Below are positions 17,343-26,792 of a DNA stretch of 64,000 nucleotides, one piece after another; position 1 is the stretch's first letter, and each line of letters opens with the position of its first letter. The position numbers and the translations under genes were made by a program. The notes below the pieces were generated by a model. The model searched no databases. It worked only from the letters and a program-made list of their open reading frames with translations, and was not told the DNA's origin. The DNA is from Brachyspira hampsonii (GTDB taxonomy: Bacteria > Spirochaetota > Brachyspiria > Brachyspirales > Brachyspiraceae): positions 868,001 through 932,000 of the forward strand of contig NZ_CP019914.1 of the NCBI RefSeq assembly GCF_002214805.1. The letters run 5' to 3'.

Positions 17343-18326
17343 ATGATATCGAAACAAAATGTTTTATATAATGAAATTGAAAAAGATGATTACTACATAT
17401 ATATAAATCAAAAAACTAATAAAGGCATATTTACCCCATATTATAAAGGAAGCGGTAATAGTTTTTTATATGATTTCAAATTAGATATATGCAGAACATT
17501 TCATAAAAATGCAAGATCCTACTCTATAATAGATATGTCATTAGATGGAACTAAAATTATGACTATTTCTGTTACCGGCAATGATTCGCAAAATAATGTA
17601 TTTAAAATAATAGAAATAGGAACAAACAAAGTATTGCTAGAAATAAATAATCTATATGTATACGAGGCTTTTTTTACAGGAAATCCTAGATATATATTTC
17701 TTAGAGCAAGAGAAGTAAATATAATGAAAGTATTTGTATATGATGTGCAGACAAAAAAAACTATGTATACATTAAAAGAAAATATATTTATTAGAAGCGG
17801 ATGCTTTAATGAACAAAGACTTATATTTACATATCCTTCTATAACAGAAAATAGAATTATAAACTATTTGAATTTTAATACTTTAACTCAAACTAAAGAA
17901 TTAATAGGATATTCTGAAATAAAAGTATCTAAAATTTTTGATGCCGCTAATAAAGATTTACTTTTATTAGATAATGACCAATCGATTTCTTTATACAGTA
18001 ATAAAAAAATAATTTGGAAAATTCAATTTCTTTCATTTATCAATCATTATATAGGCGGATTCTTCTATCTAAAAGAAGATAATAAAGTATATTTAGATAC
18101 TCCTGCTATAATACAGGAAAAAATGTCTAATAATCAAATTGATACTATGATTTTATATAGAATAGATGCATATTCTGGTAATATAGAAAGTGTACAATTA
18201 CCGGCTAAAATAAAATATAAGAAATTTACACATATGTTTGATTATAAATTAATAGATACAACCGGAAATATATTTGATTTAAGAGATAGAACCGCATATT
18301 CTTTTCCTATCAATATACATAGATAA
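17343..18326 (+). CDS. Hypothetical protein, beta-rich
   Basis: 327 residues from the ATG at 17343 (AGGAG 9 bases upstream; a TTG at 17340 would also fit). No signal peptide. The sequence runs as short repeated strands (IIDMSLDGTKIMTISVTGND, YIFLRAREVNIMKVFVYDVQT, YLNFNTLTQTKELIGYSEIK), which suggests a propeller-like fold such as WD40/TolB-C, but no clear repeat motif can be scored by eye. It follows the CsgG-like gene by 8-11 bases, so the two are likely co-expressed. Confidence 0.65.
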   Translation: MISKQNVLYNEIEKDDYYIYINQKTNKGIFTPYYKGSGNSFLYDFKLDICRTFHKNARSYSIIDMSLDGTKIMTISVTGNDSQNNVFKIIEIGTNKVLLEINNLYVYEAFFTGNPRYIFLRAREVNIMKVFVYDVQTKKTMYTLKENIFIRSGCFNEQRLIFTYPSITENRIINYLNFNTLTQTKELIGYSEIKVSKIFDAANKDLLLLDNDQSISLYSNKKIIWKIQFLSFINHYIGGFFYLKEDNKVYLDTPAIIQEKMSNNQIDTMILYRIDAYSGNIESVQLPAKIKYKKFTHMFDYKLIDTTGNIFDLRDRTAYSFPINIHR

Positions 18327-18370
18327 TAAAAGCTATTGATTTTTTGAAAAAAAATTATATAATAATAATT

Positions 18371-18844
18371 ATGTTAAGATATATATTAATACTAATTTCA
18401 ATATTGATAATCTCTGTTTCATGCGATGAAACAGCAGATAGTAAAGAAGCATATAGTGTCTGTAATGAAACCAAAGCTCTTTCAGCTAAAGAATATCATG
18501 TATTAATAAATAAAGGTACTGAAATGCCTTTTACCGGCGAGCTTTTAAATGTGAAAGAAGACGGAATATATACATGTAAAATCTGTAATACACCATTATT
18601 TCATTCGGAAGCGAAATTTAATTCAGGAACAGGCTGGCCTAGTTTTGATGATGCCATATCAGAAAATATAAAATTAATACCTGATGGGGACAGAATGGAG
18701 GTTGTATGTGCTAAATGCGGAGGACATATGGGGCATGTATTTTATGGGGAAGGTTTTACAGAAAAAGAAACTAGATACTGTATTAATTCTGTTTCTTTAA
18801 ATTTCGTAAATAAATTTACAAATGAGAATTCTGAAAATAAATAG
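18371..18844 (+). CDS. msrB: Peptide-methionine (R)-S-oxide reductase, lipoprotein form
   Basis: 157 residues from the ATG at 18371, where the signal and lipobox ISVSC begin; an upstream TTG at 18344 would only add a tail. MsrB domain: CKICNTPLF and CAKCGGHMGHVF carry the four zinc-binding Cys, SGTGWPSF is the substrate region and RYCINSVSL holds the catalytic Cys (usually RYCINSAS). It reduces R-methionine sulfoxide in proteins. The lipobox places it outside the cytoplasm, so it needs an external electron donor that is not encoded here. Followed by msrA. Confidence 0.93.
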   Translation: MLRYILILISILIISVSCDETADSKEAYSVCNETKALSAKEYHVLINKGTEMPFTGELLNVKEDGIYTCKICNTPLFHSEAKFNSGTGWPSFDDAISENIKLIPDGDRMEVVCAKCGGHMGHVFYGEGFTEKETRYCINSVSLNFVNKFTNENSENK

Positions 18845-18898
18845 TGTTTTGAATTGAGATAATAAAGAATAAAATAAAAATCGCGGAGTTAAATACTT

Positions 18899-19507
18899 AT
18901 GATAAAAAAAACAATAATAACAATCTTATCTTTATTATCAATTATTTCATGCTCTGAAAAACTTAACAGTCAAAATATCAATGATAAAGGTAAAAATATG
19001 AACAATAATACAGCTATGCCTGAAAATGTAAAATATGCATATTTTTCTTCAGGATGTTTCTGGGGAACAGAATATTGGTTTGAAAAATCAAAAGGTGTTC
19101 TTTCTGTTGTAAGCGGATATGCTGGAGGTCATAAAGTAAATCCAACTTATCAGGAAGTATGTACAGGTCTTACAGGTCATTTAGAAACAGTCAGAGTAGC
19201 TTATGATCCTGAAAAAACTACTTATGAAGAATTAGTAAAACTTTTCTTTGAAACTCATGATTTTACTCAAAAGAATGGACAAGGACCTGATATAGGATCT
19301 CAGTATTTATCGGCAATCTTCTATCAAAATGATGAAGAAAAAGAAATTGCAGAAAAATATGTTGCTATGTTAAGAGAAAAAAAATATGATGTTGCTACGA
19401 CTATAAGACCATTTAAAAACTTTTATGAGGCAGAAGATTATCATCAGGACTACTATGCTAAAAAAGGATCCATGCCTTATTGTCATTTCTACACAAAAAT
19501 ATTTTAA
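18899..19507 (+). CDS. msrA: Peptide-methionine (S)-S-oxide reductase, lipoprotein form
   Basis: 202 residues. Signal peptide with lipobox IISC (Cys18). Catalytic Cys53 in SSGCFWGTEYWFEKSKGV; then VSGYAGGHKVNPTYQEVCTGLTGHLE, the family signature, and FFETHDFTQKNGQGPDIGSQYLS. It reduces S-methionine sulfoxide. With msrB 54 bases upstream, the pair covers both stereoisomers, anchored at the envelope as in extracytoplasmic Msr systems, and fits an anaerobe exposed to host oxidants. CGGAG lies before the ATG. Confidence 0.95.
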   Translation: MIKKTIITILSLLSIISCSEKLNSQNINDKGKNMNNNTAMPENVKYAYFSSGCFWGTEYWFEKSKGVLSVVSGYAGGHKVNPTYQEVCTGLTGHLETVRVAYDPEKTTYEELVKLFFETHDFTQKNGQGPDIGSQYLSAIFYQNDEEKEIAEKYVAMLREKKYDVATTIRPFKNFYEAEDYHQDYYAKKGSMPYCHFYTKIF

Positions 19508-19531
19508 TGAAATTTGATTATTAAAAATAAC

Positions 19532-19570
19532 ATAGACTTTAAATTCTTATTTAAAGTCTATTTTTTATTT
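19532..19570 (+). terminator. Terminator after msrA
   Basis: A perfect 12-bp stem (ATAGACTTTAAA at 19532-19543 with TTTAAAGTCTAT at 19550-19561, loop of 6) followed by a T run. It sits between msrA and the convergent phosphoesterase gene and may work weakly in the other direction. Confidence 0.85.
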
Positions 19571-19571
19571 A

Positions 19572-20465
19572 TCACTTACTTTTTAAAGTTATTATAACTA
19601 CTTCAGGATATGCAAATAACCTAAACGGCATAAGCACAGCACCTATTCCTGAAGTAACATAAACTTTCATATTACCATAATTCATAAGTCCGTAAACAGC
19701 TGGAAAAATAGGATATTCTCTATTTTTATTTAATCCTTCCCATACCCACATAGGAAGAAAACTTATCTGAAGTCCATGAGTATGTCCTGAGAAAAAGAAA
19801 TCTATAAACTCACTATATCCTCCGTCTTTTGCTCTTTTCAAAGGTATATTAGGTTCATGCGATAAAAGTATATGAAAATCCTCCGCTTTGACATTACTAA
19901 CTGCAATATCAAATCTAACATCATCTGTTAAGAAATCACCTACTCCGCCTATAGATATATATTCTCCCATTTCATTTGTTATAAATAAAATATTATTATC
20001 CATTACTTTAAATCCATTAGAATATAAAGCATTAGAAACATCTTCTGTACTTTCCCAATTATCATGATTGCCTAAAACAGCATATTTTCCATATTTAGCT
20101 TCTAAACCTTTTATGCCGTTATAAAATTTCTCTGTATTTTTTTTGTCATAATGGCTAAACTTATGAGGAGCACTGTAAATATAATCTCCTCCAAATAATA
20201 TCATATCCGGTTTTTCATTCATTATTAAATCAGTCATTTTTCTTACATGACTTTCCGGTATATAAAGACCAGCATGCATATCTGAAGCCAAAGCCAATTT
20301 TATATTATCAAAACTTTTAGGCAAATCCTCAAATTCCAAAGCAATATATCTAACCCTCATAGAATGTGCTGTTTTGTACATATATAAATGCAATATAAAA
20401 ATAAATAATATAACTATTAAAAATATTATTTTATTCCTTTTAGATATTTTCTTTAAAAAATTCAT
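19572..20465 (-). CDS. Membrane-anchored metallophosphoesterase
   Basis: 297 residues: a membrane anchor at about 12-30, then the calcineurin-like metal site in order: LALASDMHAG, FGGDYIY, LGNHDNW, LLSHEPN and FSGHTHGLQ. This is the YkuE/LpxH-like group of phosphoesterases; membrane-anchored members act on phospholipid or lipid-A-like precursors or nucleotides. The substrate cannot be told from the sequence. It follows the FtsX-like permease gene by 16 bases on the same strand and is probably co-transcribed with it. Confidence 0.87.
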   Translation of the reverse strand: MNFLKKISKRNKIIFLIVILFIFILHLYMYKTAHSMRVRYIALEFEDLPKSFDNIKLALASDMHAGLYIPESHVRKMTDLIMNEKPDMILFGGDYIYSAPHKFSHYDKKNTEKFYNGIKGLEAKYGKYAVLGNHDNWESTEDVSNALYSNGFKVMDNNILFITNEMGEYISIGGVGDFLTDDVRFDIAVSNVKAEDFHILLSHEPNIPLKRAKDGGYSEFIDFFFSGHTHGLQISFLPMWVWEGLNKNREYPIFPAVYGLMNYGNMKVYVTSGIGAVLMPFRLFAYPEVVIITLKSK

Positions 20466-20481
20466 TTACAATCCTTAACCT

Positions 20482-22551
20482 CTATATATAATTATAATTA
20501 GATATTAAAAGAGATAGTACAAATGACAATAATACTATACATAAACTAAATAATACAAATTTAATACTAAATATCATAAAAATAAATATTATTACAATAG
20601 ATAATATTACAGAAATAATAAAAGATAAAGCATAAAAACCATTTAACAATAAACTTTTATTAAACTTTGATAATCTCATATAAAAAATAGATAAAATAGA
20701 TGAAGATAATAAAGCAAGTGAAAAAGCTAATACTATTATAAGCAAAATAGCAGCATTTCTAATTGAATTAGAATTTTCCATATAATATGCTTTATCAGAT
20801 GAAACGACTTTAAAATCATTTTTATTTATAGTATCACTAGCATTTAAAAGAGAATATATATCATCATTTTTAGAAAAAACAATTATGCTTTCATTATATG
20901 GAGATTTATCACCTTCTTTAAGATATATAAAACTATTCATAGCAGTCATATCGCCTATAATATCATAATTTTTATCTTTCAAATCATATATACCGCTTAC
21001 ATAAAAATATCCTGTTTCAAGCCATCCCCTTGATGCCTTTGCTATCAATGATAAAGCATCGCCTATTTTTAAATTCAAGTAATTAGCTAAATCCTTACCT
21101 ATTATAACTTCTCTTTTAGGACTTTCAAACATCTCGCCTTCTATGATAACATTTGATACATTCATTCCATTTTCTAATATATTTTTATCATAAGCATAAA
21201 CCCTTGAATATATGCTTCCTGTTCTTATAACAACTCCTACAGGAAAAGTTAATACCGTTTCTATATCAGAATACTCATCATAAGAACTAATTTCTTTAAA
21301 TAATAAATTAGTTATACTATTATTAACATTATTAGAAAAAAAATCTATTGAACCATTAAATAAAAATGTATTTTCTGAAGTGTTATTCTTTACTATTCTG
21401 ACAATTCTTTCAGATGATTCTTTATTTGTATTTTGATTATTCTGATTTGCAAATACAAAAAATGATGAATACAATATTAAAAATACTATAGAATAAGTAC
21501 ATACCAAGCCGAATATAATTAATATATTTTTGTTTTTATTATACTCTTCACCTTGTAAAAATACTTTCTCCCAAACCTGATATTTTACATTAGATAAAAC
21601 AACTGATAATATATTTATAATAAGCATTAAAGGATATATATAATCAAATATAAATTCACCTTTATAAAATAATATTACAATATATATTATAAAAGATATT
21701 ACAAATCCTAAAGCACTAAATAATAATTTTGATTTAAGCAATTCTCTATAGCTGTAAATAGTATATGAATTAATAAATATAAATACTGAAAGCAAAACAA
21801 ATAAATATACTAATATTATATATAATTTATAATAATTTTCATTAGATTTATAATAATCTCCTAAAATATCTTTTTTAGTATAGGCTTTGAAATCATTACC
21901 GTAAATTTGCATTATATCATTATCATAATCAATCAATTTATCATCACTTATATTTTGCTTAACATACATTTCAGTAGCAGCATTCTCCAACCCCACAAAC
22001 TTATTTAAATTATTAATATCTATTAAAGCATAATTATAATTTAGACTATCTGACACCTCTATTATAGTATATTCTTCAGCATTATAATGTCCTGTTTTTG
22101 TAATAAGTTTTAATATTACAGTATCATTGGTATTAACATCTAATACAGAAGATATTGACTTACTTATAATGATTGAGTTATCAGCATTAAAATTTTCTAA
22201 TGTATGATTATTCAAAATACCAAAAACCTCATTATCATTTTTTATATCAATGCCATTTATAACAATTTCTTCTTCTCCCAAATGAGATATTAAACTAGCT
22301 CTGTATTTCAGCCTTGATGCTATAGGACTTGATTTAAATATTTCTCTTAATTTCTGCTCTTTTTGAGAATAATCAAATATATAATAATCATCTAATATAT
22401 AATCTCTTGATTCTTTATAAATACTATTCATTATATTAATATTACTTAAAGAAGTTTCAGAATCATTTTTGCTTAAATAATTCACAGAAAATAATGCAGT
22501 AAATGTTATTACTATAGATATTAAACAAGTAAGTATATTAATTTTTTTCAT
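20482..22551 (-). CDS. FtsX/MacB-like permease-type membrane protein with two extracytoplasmic domains
   Basis: 689 residues. One N-terminal membrane segment, a large outside domain (about 30-240), a bundle of membrane segments (about 245-380), a second outside domain (about 385-600: VIIEGEMFESPKREVIIGKDLANYLNLKIGDALSL is a MacB-PCD-like signature) and a final set of segments. This resembles a LolE/FtsX-type ABC permease, but no ATPase gene is adjacent. The membrane portions are similar to the 267-residue protein at 31453. Function unknown: lipoprotein or lipid transport is a family-based guess. Confidence 0.65.
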   Translation of the reverse strand: MKKINILTCLISIVITFTALFSVNYLSKNDSETSLSNINIMNSIYKESRDYILDDYYIFDYSQKEQKLREIFKSSPIASRLKYRASLISHLGEEEIVINGIDIKNDNEVFGILNNHTLENFNADNSIIISKSISSVLDVNTNDTVILKLITKTGHYNAEEYTIIEVSDSLNYNYALIDINNLNKFVGLENAATEMYVKQNISDDKLIDYDNDIMQIYGNDFKAYTKKDILGDYYKSNENYYKLYIILVYLFVLLSVFIFINSYTIYSYRELLKSKLLFSALGFVISFIIYIVILFYKGEFIFDYIYPLMLIINILSVVLSNVKYQVWEKVFLQGEEYNKNKNILIIFGLVCTYSIVFLILYSSFFVFANQNNQNTNKESSERIVRIVKNNTSENTFLFNGSIDFFSNNVNNSITNLLFKEISSYDEYSDIETVLTFPVGVVIRTGSIYSRVYAYDKNILENGMNVSNVIIEGEMFESPKREVIIGKDLANYLNLKIGDALSLIAKASRGWLETGYFYVSGIYDLKDKNYDIIGDMTAMNSFIYLKEGDKSPYNESIIVFSKNDDIYSLLNASDTINKNDFKVVSSDKAYYMENSNSIRNAAILLIIVLAFSLALLSSSILSIFYMRLSKFNKSLLLNGFYALSFIISVILSIVIIFIFMIFSIKFVLFSLCIVLLSFVLSLLISNYNYI

Positions 22552-22670
22552 AAATATCCCAAATAAAAATAATAATATTAAAGAAGATTATATCTTAATA
22601 GACATTTTTGTAAATAGTAAATATTATTTTTTGATAAGTAATTATATATTTAGAAGCAAACCTATATATT

Positions 22671-22708
22671 AAAAAAATGCTGACATATAAACAATTATAC
22701 ATCAGCAT
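22671..22708 (-). terminator. Terminator of lysS
   Basis: On the minus strand a 13-bp stem with two G-U pairs (ATGCTGATGTATA with TATATGTCAGCAT) is followed by seven T. About 50 bases after the lysS stop. Confidence 0.85.
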
Positions 22709-22759
22709 TATAATCAAAATTACAATTCTATTAATAAAAGAATAATATAAAATAAACAA

Positions 22760-24280
22760 TTAATCTGATTTTCTCATTTGAGGGAAAAGAATTGTATCTC
22801 TAATACTAGCAGCATTCAAGAATAATATAGCCATTCTGTCAATACCTATTCCAAGTCCGCCTGTAGGAGGAAGTCCGTATTCCAAAGCATTAATATAATC
22901 CAAATCCATATCCATAGTTTCGTCTTCGCCGCGTGCTTTTGCTTTTAACTGTTCTTCAAATCTTTCTTTTTGGTCTATTGGATCATTAAGTTCGCTGAAA
23001 CCATTAGACAGCTCCATTCCTCCTATAAATAGTTCATATCTTTCTGTAATATCAGGATTATCAGGATATGATTTTGAAAGAGGAGAAACTGCTTTAGGAT
23101 AATTAATAACGAATGTAGGCTGTATTAATTTTTCTTCAACTTTTTCTTCAAACACTGCAACCATTACTTCCCATTTAGTAGGCTTAGTTTTTGAAGTGTC
23201 TATTTCTACTCCAACTGATTTAGCTTTTTCTAATGCCTCATCATCTGACTGTATAGCATTAAAATCAAGCCCGGAATGTTCTTTAACCAAATCTACCATA
23301 GGTATTCTTGCAAATGGAGGCTTAAAATTAATCTCATAATCTTTATACTCTGAAGTGTATTTTCCGTTTAATTTATAGCATACTTTAGAAAAAACATCCT
23401 CTACTAATTCCATAACCTTATAGAAGTTAGCATAAGCCATGTACGCTTCCATCATAGTAAACTCAGGATTATGCCTTGTAGATATGCCCTCATTGCGGAA
23501 ATTTCTATTAAGTTCAAATACTCTGTCAAAACCTCCTACAACCAATCTTTTCAAATAAAGTTCAGGTGCTATTCTAAGATAAAGAGTCATATCCAAAGTA
23601 TTATGATGCGTAACAAAAGGTTTGGCCTTAGCTCCTCCAATTAAAGGATGCATCATAGGAGTTTCTACTTCTAAAAAACCATTTTCCAACATTACTTCTC
23701 TTACAGCTGAAATCATTTTAGATCTTTTAATAAATGCTTCTTTAACATTATCATTCATTATCAAATCAACATATCTTTGTCTGTAGCGAAGTTCTGTATC
23801 TGTAAGTCCATGGAATTTTTCAGGCAAAGGATTTAAAGATTTTGTTAATAATTTTAATTCATTTGCATATATTGTAATTTCTCCTGTTTTTGTTCTAAAT
23901 ACTGTTCCTTTTACACCTACAATATCACCTATATCTATTAATTTTTTAAATACTGTATTATAAAATTCATCTCCTACCTTATCTCTTTGTATATAAGCCT
24001 GAATACTGCCTTCAGAATCTTTTATAGTTAAAAATGAAGATTTGCCCATAACTCTGTATAGCATAATTCTGCCTGCTATAGCAACTTCTGTCTGATTCTT
24101 TTCTAATTCATCAAATTTTTCTGCTATTTCCTTTGATTTGTAAGTTACATCATAGCTGTTTGGAAATGGGTTGATTCCCATATTTCTTAAAGTGTTTAAT
24201 TTCTCTTTTCTGTTTTCTTTTTCTACACTAGTACTTTTTTCATTTTGTGTATTTTCAGAATTATTTTGATTTTCTGACAT
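22760..24280 (-). CDS. lysS: Lysyl-tRNA synthetase, class II
   Basis: 506 residues. A short Ser/Asn-rich leader, an N-terminal OB-fold anticodon-binding domain (about 60-170: VAIAGRIMLYRVMGKSSFLTI), then the class II catalytic domain: motif 2 FRNEGISTRHNPEFTMMEAY, and motif 3 GLPPTGGLGIGIDRMAILF near the C-terminus. It charges tRNA-Lys with lysine. Many spirochaetes such as Borrelia and Treponema use the class I enzyme, so the class II form is a useful lineage marker. Single gene with its own terminator. Confidence 0.97.
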   Translation of the reverse strand: MSENQNNSENTQNEKSTSVEKENRKEKLNTLRNMGINPFPNSYDVTYKSKEIAEKFDELEKNQTEVAIAGRIMLYRVMGKSSFLTIKDSEGSIQAYIQRDKVGDEFYNTVFKKLIDIGDIVGVKGTVFRTKTGEITIYANELKLLTKSLNPLPEKFHGLTDTELRYRQRYVDLIMNDNVKEAFIKRSKMISAVREVMLENGFLEVETPMMHPLIGGAKAKPFVTHHNTLDMTLYLRIAPELYLKRLVVGGFDRVFELNRNFRNEGISTRHNPEFTMMEAYMAYANFYKVMELVEDVFSKVCYKLNGKYTSEYKDYEINFKPPFARIPMVDLVKEHSGLDFNAIQSDDEALEKAKSVGVEIDTSKTKPTKWEVMVAVFEEKVEEKLIQPTFVINYPKAVSPLSKSYPDNPDITERYELFIGGMELSNGFSELNDPIDQKERFEEQLKAKARGEDETMDMDLDYINALEYGLPPTGGLGIGIDRMAILFLNAASIRDTILFPQMRKSD

Positions 24281-24548
24281 TAAATTATCCCTCTTAAATT
24301 ATTTGTTATTTATAATGAAATAACATGAAAAATATTGCTATAAATATATATTAAAAACAAAAAAAATTCTATAAAAAATTAACATTATTGAATATACTAT
24401 TATTAAAAAAATGATAATAGCTGAATATGTATTCTGATAAAATTTAATTTAGATTGTATAACTTAGATGCAATATAAAATATATTAAATAAAGTTAATGA
24501 ATGCTAGTAATTACTTTACAATATTAGAAAATATATTATCATTAATAT

Positions 24549-24995
24549 ATGAATAATAAATTAAAAATTATAAAATATAAAGCTATACTATTTTTCATAG
24601 GACTGATATTTTTATTTGCATCATTTATTATAATATATATTAATTTTAGATTTAATGATGACAATATAATTAAAGTAAATGCCAATGTAGAGAGTATTGA
24701 GCATTATGAATACGGCATTATAAAAAAACAAAAATTTGCAAATGTGATTTATAGTTTTATTTATGAAGGAAAAGAAGTAATTCTTACAAATTCATATTTG
24801 GAAAATTCAGACAATGATATTGCTGTAAATTCAAAAACTGAAATACTTTATGATAGAATAAGCAGCACTATAGTAACTAAGCCTAGTATATATACATTAA
24901 TTATAGCATTTATATTTATAATATTGGCTATAGTAGTAATTGTATTTGCTTTTAAATTGAAGCAAAATAATATATATGTATCGCCGAAACTATAG
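24549..24995 (+). CDS. Two-segment membrane protein, DUF3592-like
   Basis: 148 residues: membrane segments at about 13-32 and 115-137, with a roughly 80-residue beta-rich domain between (VNANVESIEHYEYGII, FIYEGKEVILTNSYLE, EILYDRIS). This arrangement is that of DUF3592 proteins, whose role is unknown. The 268 bases upstream, back to lysS, are AT-rich with no other gene. A hairpin terminator follows at 25012. Confidence 0.65.
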   Translation: MNNKLKIIKYKAILFFIGLIFLFASFIIIYINFRFNDDNIIKVNANVESIEHYEYGIIKKQKFANVIYSFIYEGKEVILTNSYLENSDNDIAVNSKTEILYDRISSTIVTKPSIYTLIIAFIFIILAIVVIVFAFKLKQNNIYVSPKL

Positions 24996-25011
24996 AAATA
25001 AATTTTATTAA

Positions 25012-25060
25012 AAATAGCTGATAATTAATTTAGTAAATCATCAGCTATTTATTTTTTATT
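25012..25060 (+). terminator. Terminator after the DUF3592-like gene
   Basis: AAATAGCTGAT (25012-25022) pairs with ATCAGCTATTT (25040-25050), followed by ATTTTTTATTTATT. The stem core AGCTGAT/ATCAGCT recurs in the repeats that follow. Confidence 0.7.
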
Positions 25061-25061
25061 T

Positions 25062-25453
25062 ATTGTTGTTATTCTCGAAAAAGCCTATAAGACCCTTGAT
25101 AATGACTTATCTAGGCGGCTTTTTCTTATTTATATATTAAAAAATCTCGCTTATAAAGAGCTAATAACTTCCTTCGTCAGTTATCAGCTGCTCTATTTTT
25201 TATTTATTGTTGCTATGCTCGAAAAAGCCTATAAGCCCATCGATAATGACTTATCTAGGTGGCTTTTTCTTATTTATATATTAAAAAATCTCGCTTATAA
25301 AGAGCTAATAACTTCCTTCGTCAGTTATCAGCTGCTCGATTTTTTAATTTTTATTATTTTTCTAAAGCCTTTTATTGTTGCTATGCTCGAAAAAGCCTAT
25401 GAGACCCTCGATAATGACTTATCGAGGCGGCTTTTTCTCACTTTATTATTTAT
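25062..25453. repeat. Tandem hairpin repeats upstream of the ankyrin cluster
   Basis: Fills the 484-base gap 24996-25479 together with the terminator at 25012. Three 49-nt hairpins (25077-25125, 25221-25269, 25389-25437) share GAAAAAGCC/GGCTTTTTC outer arms and a CTCGATAA-TGAC-TTATCGAG type inner stem, perfect in the third. The first two are 144 bp apart in a tandem unit that also contains a second stem (AGCTAATAACT/AGTTATCAGCT). The third spacing is 168 bp, because a short ankyrin 3' tail is inserted. Each hairpin could terminate transcription in both directions. Open frames through this stretch are accidental. Confidence 0.85.
25354..25368 (-). pseudogene. Remnant of an ankyrin gene 3' end
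   Basis: On the minus strand the last codons ALEK plus stop, identical in sense to the ends of the ankyrin genes at 26793 and 28137, embedded between two repeat units. Confidence 0.5.
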
Positions 25454-25479
25454 TTTATGTAATTCGGTCGGCTCGCTTT

Positions 25480-26565
25480 TTATTTATTTTCTAACTCTAA
25501 TATATCATCATAGCCTTTTTCTCTAGCTATATCGAATACAGTCTTTTTCTCTTTGTTTACAACTGTAGTGTCTGCTCCATTCTCTATTAAAAGTTTAACA
25601 AGCTCTGTTTTTCCATTGTCAATAGCCTGAAGCAGTAAAGGATAACCATCTTCTGAAGGTATAGGAGTATTTACATCGGCACCTTGCTCTATTAAATACT
25701 TTGCCATTTCTGTATCACTATTATAAAGAGTTCCAGCCAATAATGAAATATTTACATTTGGATAGTATTCTTTAAGTTCATATTTCATAGCAGGGTCAAT
25801 GCCTTTTGAAACTAAATATTTTACTATATCCAAACAGCCTGACTGAACAGCATAATTAATTAAAGGATATCCATAATTATCAACATAATTTATATCAGCT
25901 CCATATTCAGCAAGCATTTTAAATTTATCTAAATCACATCTTGATTCTCCAACATATCCAATTGCTTCAAATAATATAGGAGTAATTTCTTCATAGCCAT
26001 ACCCAACATCTACTTCAGCACCTGCTTCTAATAATTCTTTCATTATTTTTAAACTATTTTCATTTGTAGACATTACTGCTGAAAATAAAGCATCAAACTT
26101 TCCTTCTCCTCTAAAATTAACATTTGCCCCTCTTTTTATAAACTCTTTTACAAGTTCTAAATCTCCCTTTGCAGAAGCTATTTTTAATGGACTATCATTA
26201 TCAACATAAGTCTGATCAACATTAGCACCGTAAGAAAGTAATTCTGTAACCATTTTTTTATCACCGTATTGTAATGCCATTATTAAACTTCTTTCTTCAT
26301 GTTTCTCTTCCCAGCTTTTTAAAGATTGTGCATCTTTTACATTTTTAAGCTCATTAAAAGCCTCCAAATCCCATTCTGGCACTTCAGTATCAGTATTAAT
26401 TTCTCCAGTATTATTATATTCAACATATTCATCATTATTAGATATTTCTGTATTATTGGTATTAACGGCATTAGTATCTGTAGTTACTTCTGTATTATCA
26501 GTTTTTTTAGAATTACAGCTTATTATACTGATTAATATTAAAGCCATTATAATTATTTTTTTCAT
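25480..26565 (-). CDS. Ankyrin-repeat lipoprotein 1
   Basis: 361 residues from the ATG at 26565; the in-frame ATG at 26583 lies before the AAGGAG and is not the start. Signal with lipobox IISC, then a Thr/Asn-rich spacer of about 60 residues and some seven or eight ankyrin repeats (NDSPLKIASAKGDLELVKEF, LLSYGANVDQ, YLIEQGADVNTPI, KLLIENGADTTVV). Surface or periplasmic protein-binding role by family. Paralogue of the next two genes, sharing the MKKIII leader and the GYDDILELE end. Confidence 0.88.
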   Translation of the reverse strand: MKKIIIMALILISIISCNSKKTDNTEVTTDTNAVNTNNTEISNNDEYVEYNNTGEINTDTEVPEWDLEAFNELKNVKDAQSLKSWEEKHEERSLIMALQYGDKKMVTELLSYGANVDQTYVDNDSPLKIASAKGDLELVKEFIKRGANVNFRGEGKFDALFSAVMSTNENSLKIMKELLEAGAEVDVGYGYEEITPILFEAIGYVGESRCDLDKFKMLAEYGADINYVDNYGYPLINYAVQSGCLDIVKYLVSKGIDPAMKYELKEYYPNVNISLLAGTLYNSDTEMAKYLIEQGADVNTPIPSEDGYPLLLQAIDNGKTELVKLLIENGADTTVVNKEKKTVFDIAREKGYDDILELENK

Positions 26566-26644
26566 AAAACACTCCTTAATCATTATTTTTTATTATAATA
26601 TCACAACTAAATATAAAAGTAAATAAAATACTAATTTCAATATA

Positions 26645-26790
26645 GCTGACAACTAAAGTTATCAGCTGCTCGATTTTTTATTTATTGCTGCTATGCTCGA
26701 AAAAGCCTATGAGACCCTCGATAATGACTTATCGAGTCGGCTTTTTCTCACTTTATTATTTATTGCTATATAATTCAGTAGGCTCGCTTA
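26645..26790. repeat. Hairpin repeat between ankyrin genes 1 and 2
   Basis: A fourth copy of the 49-nt hairpin at 26699-26747 (arms GAAAAAGCC/GGCTTTTTC, inner stem near perfect), preceded by the TTATCAGCTGCTCGATTTTT motif and followed by a TAGGCTCGCTT edge like that at 25467. Confidence 0.85.
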
Positions 26791-26792
26791 TA

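Noticed and set aside
25215-25526. 103-residue open frame on the plus strand
   Set aside because: It consists of the hairpin repeats read in frame and runs into the ankyrin gene on the other strand; no ribosome site.
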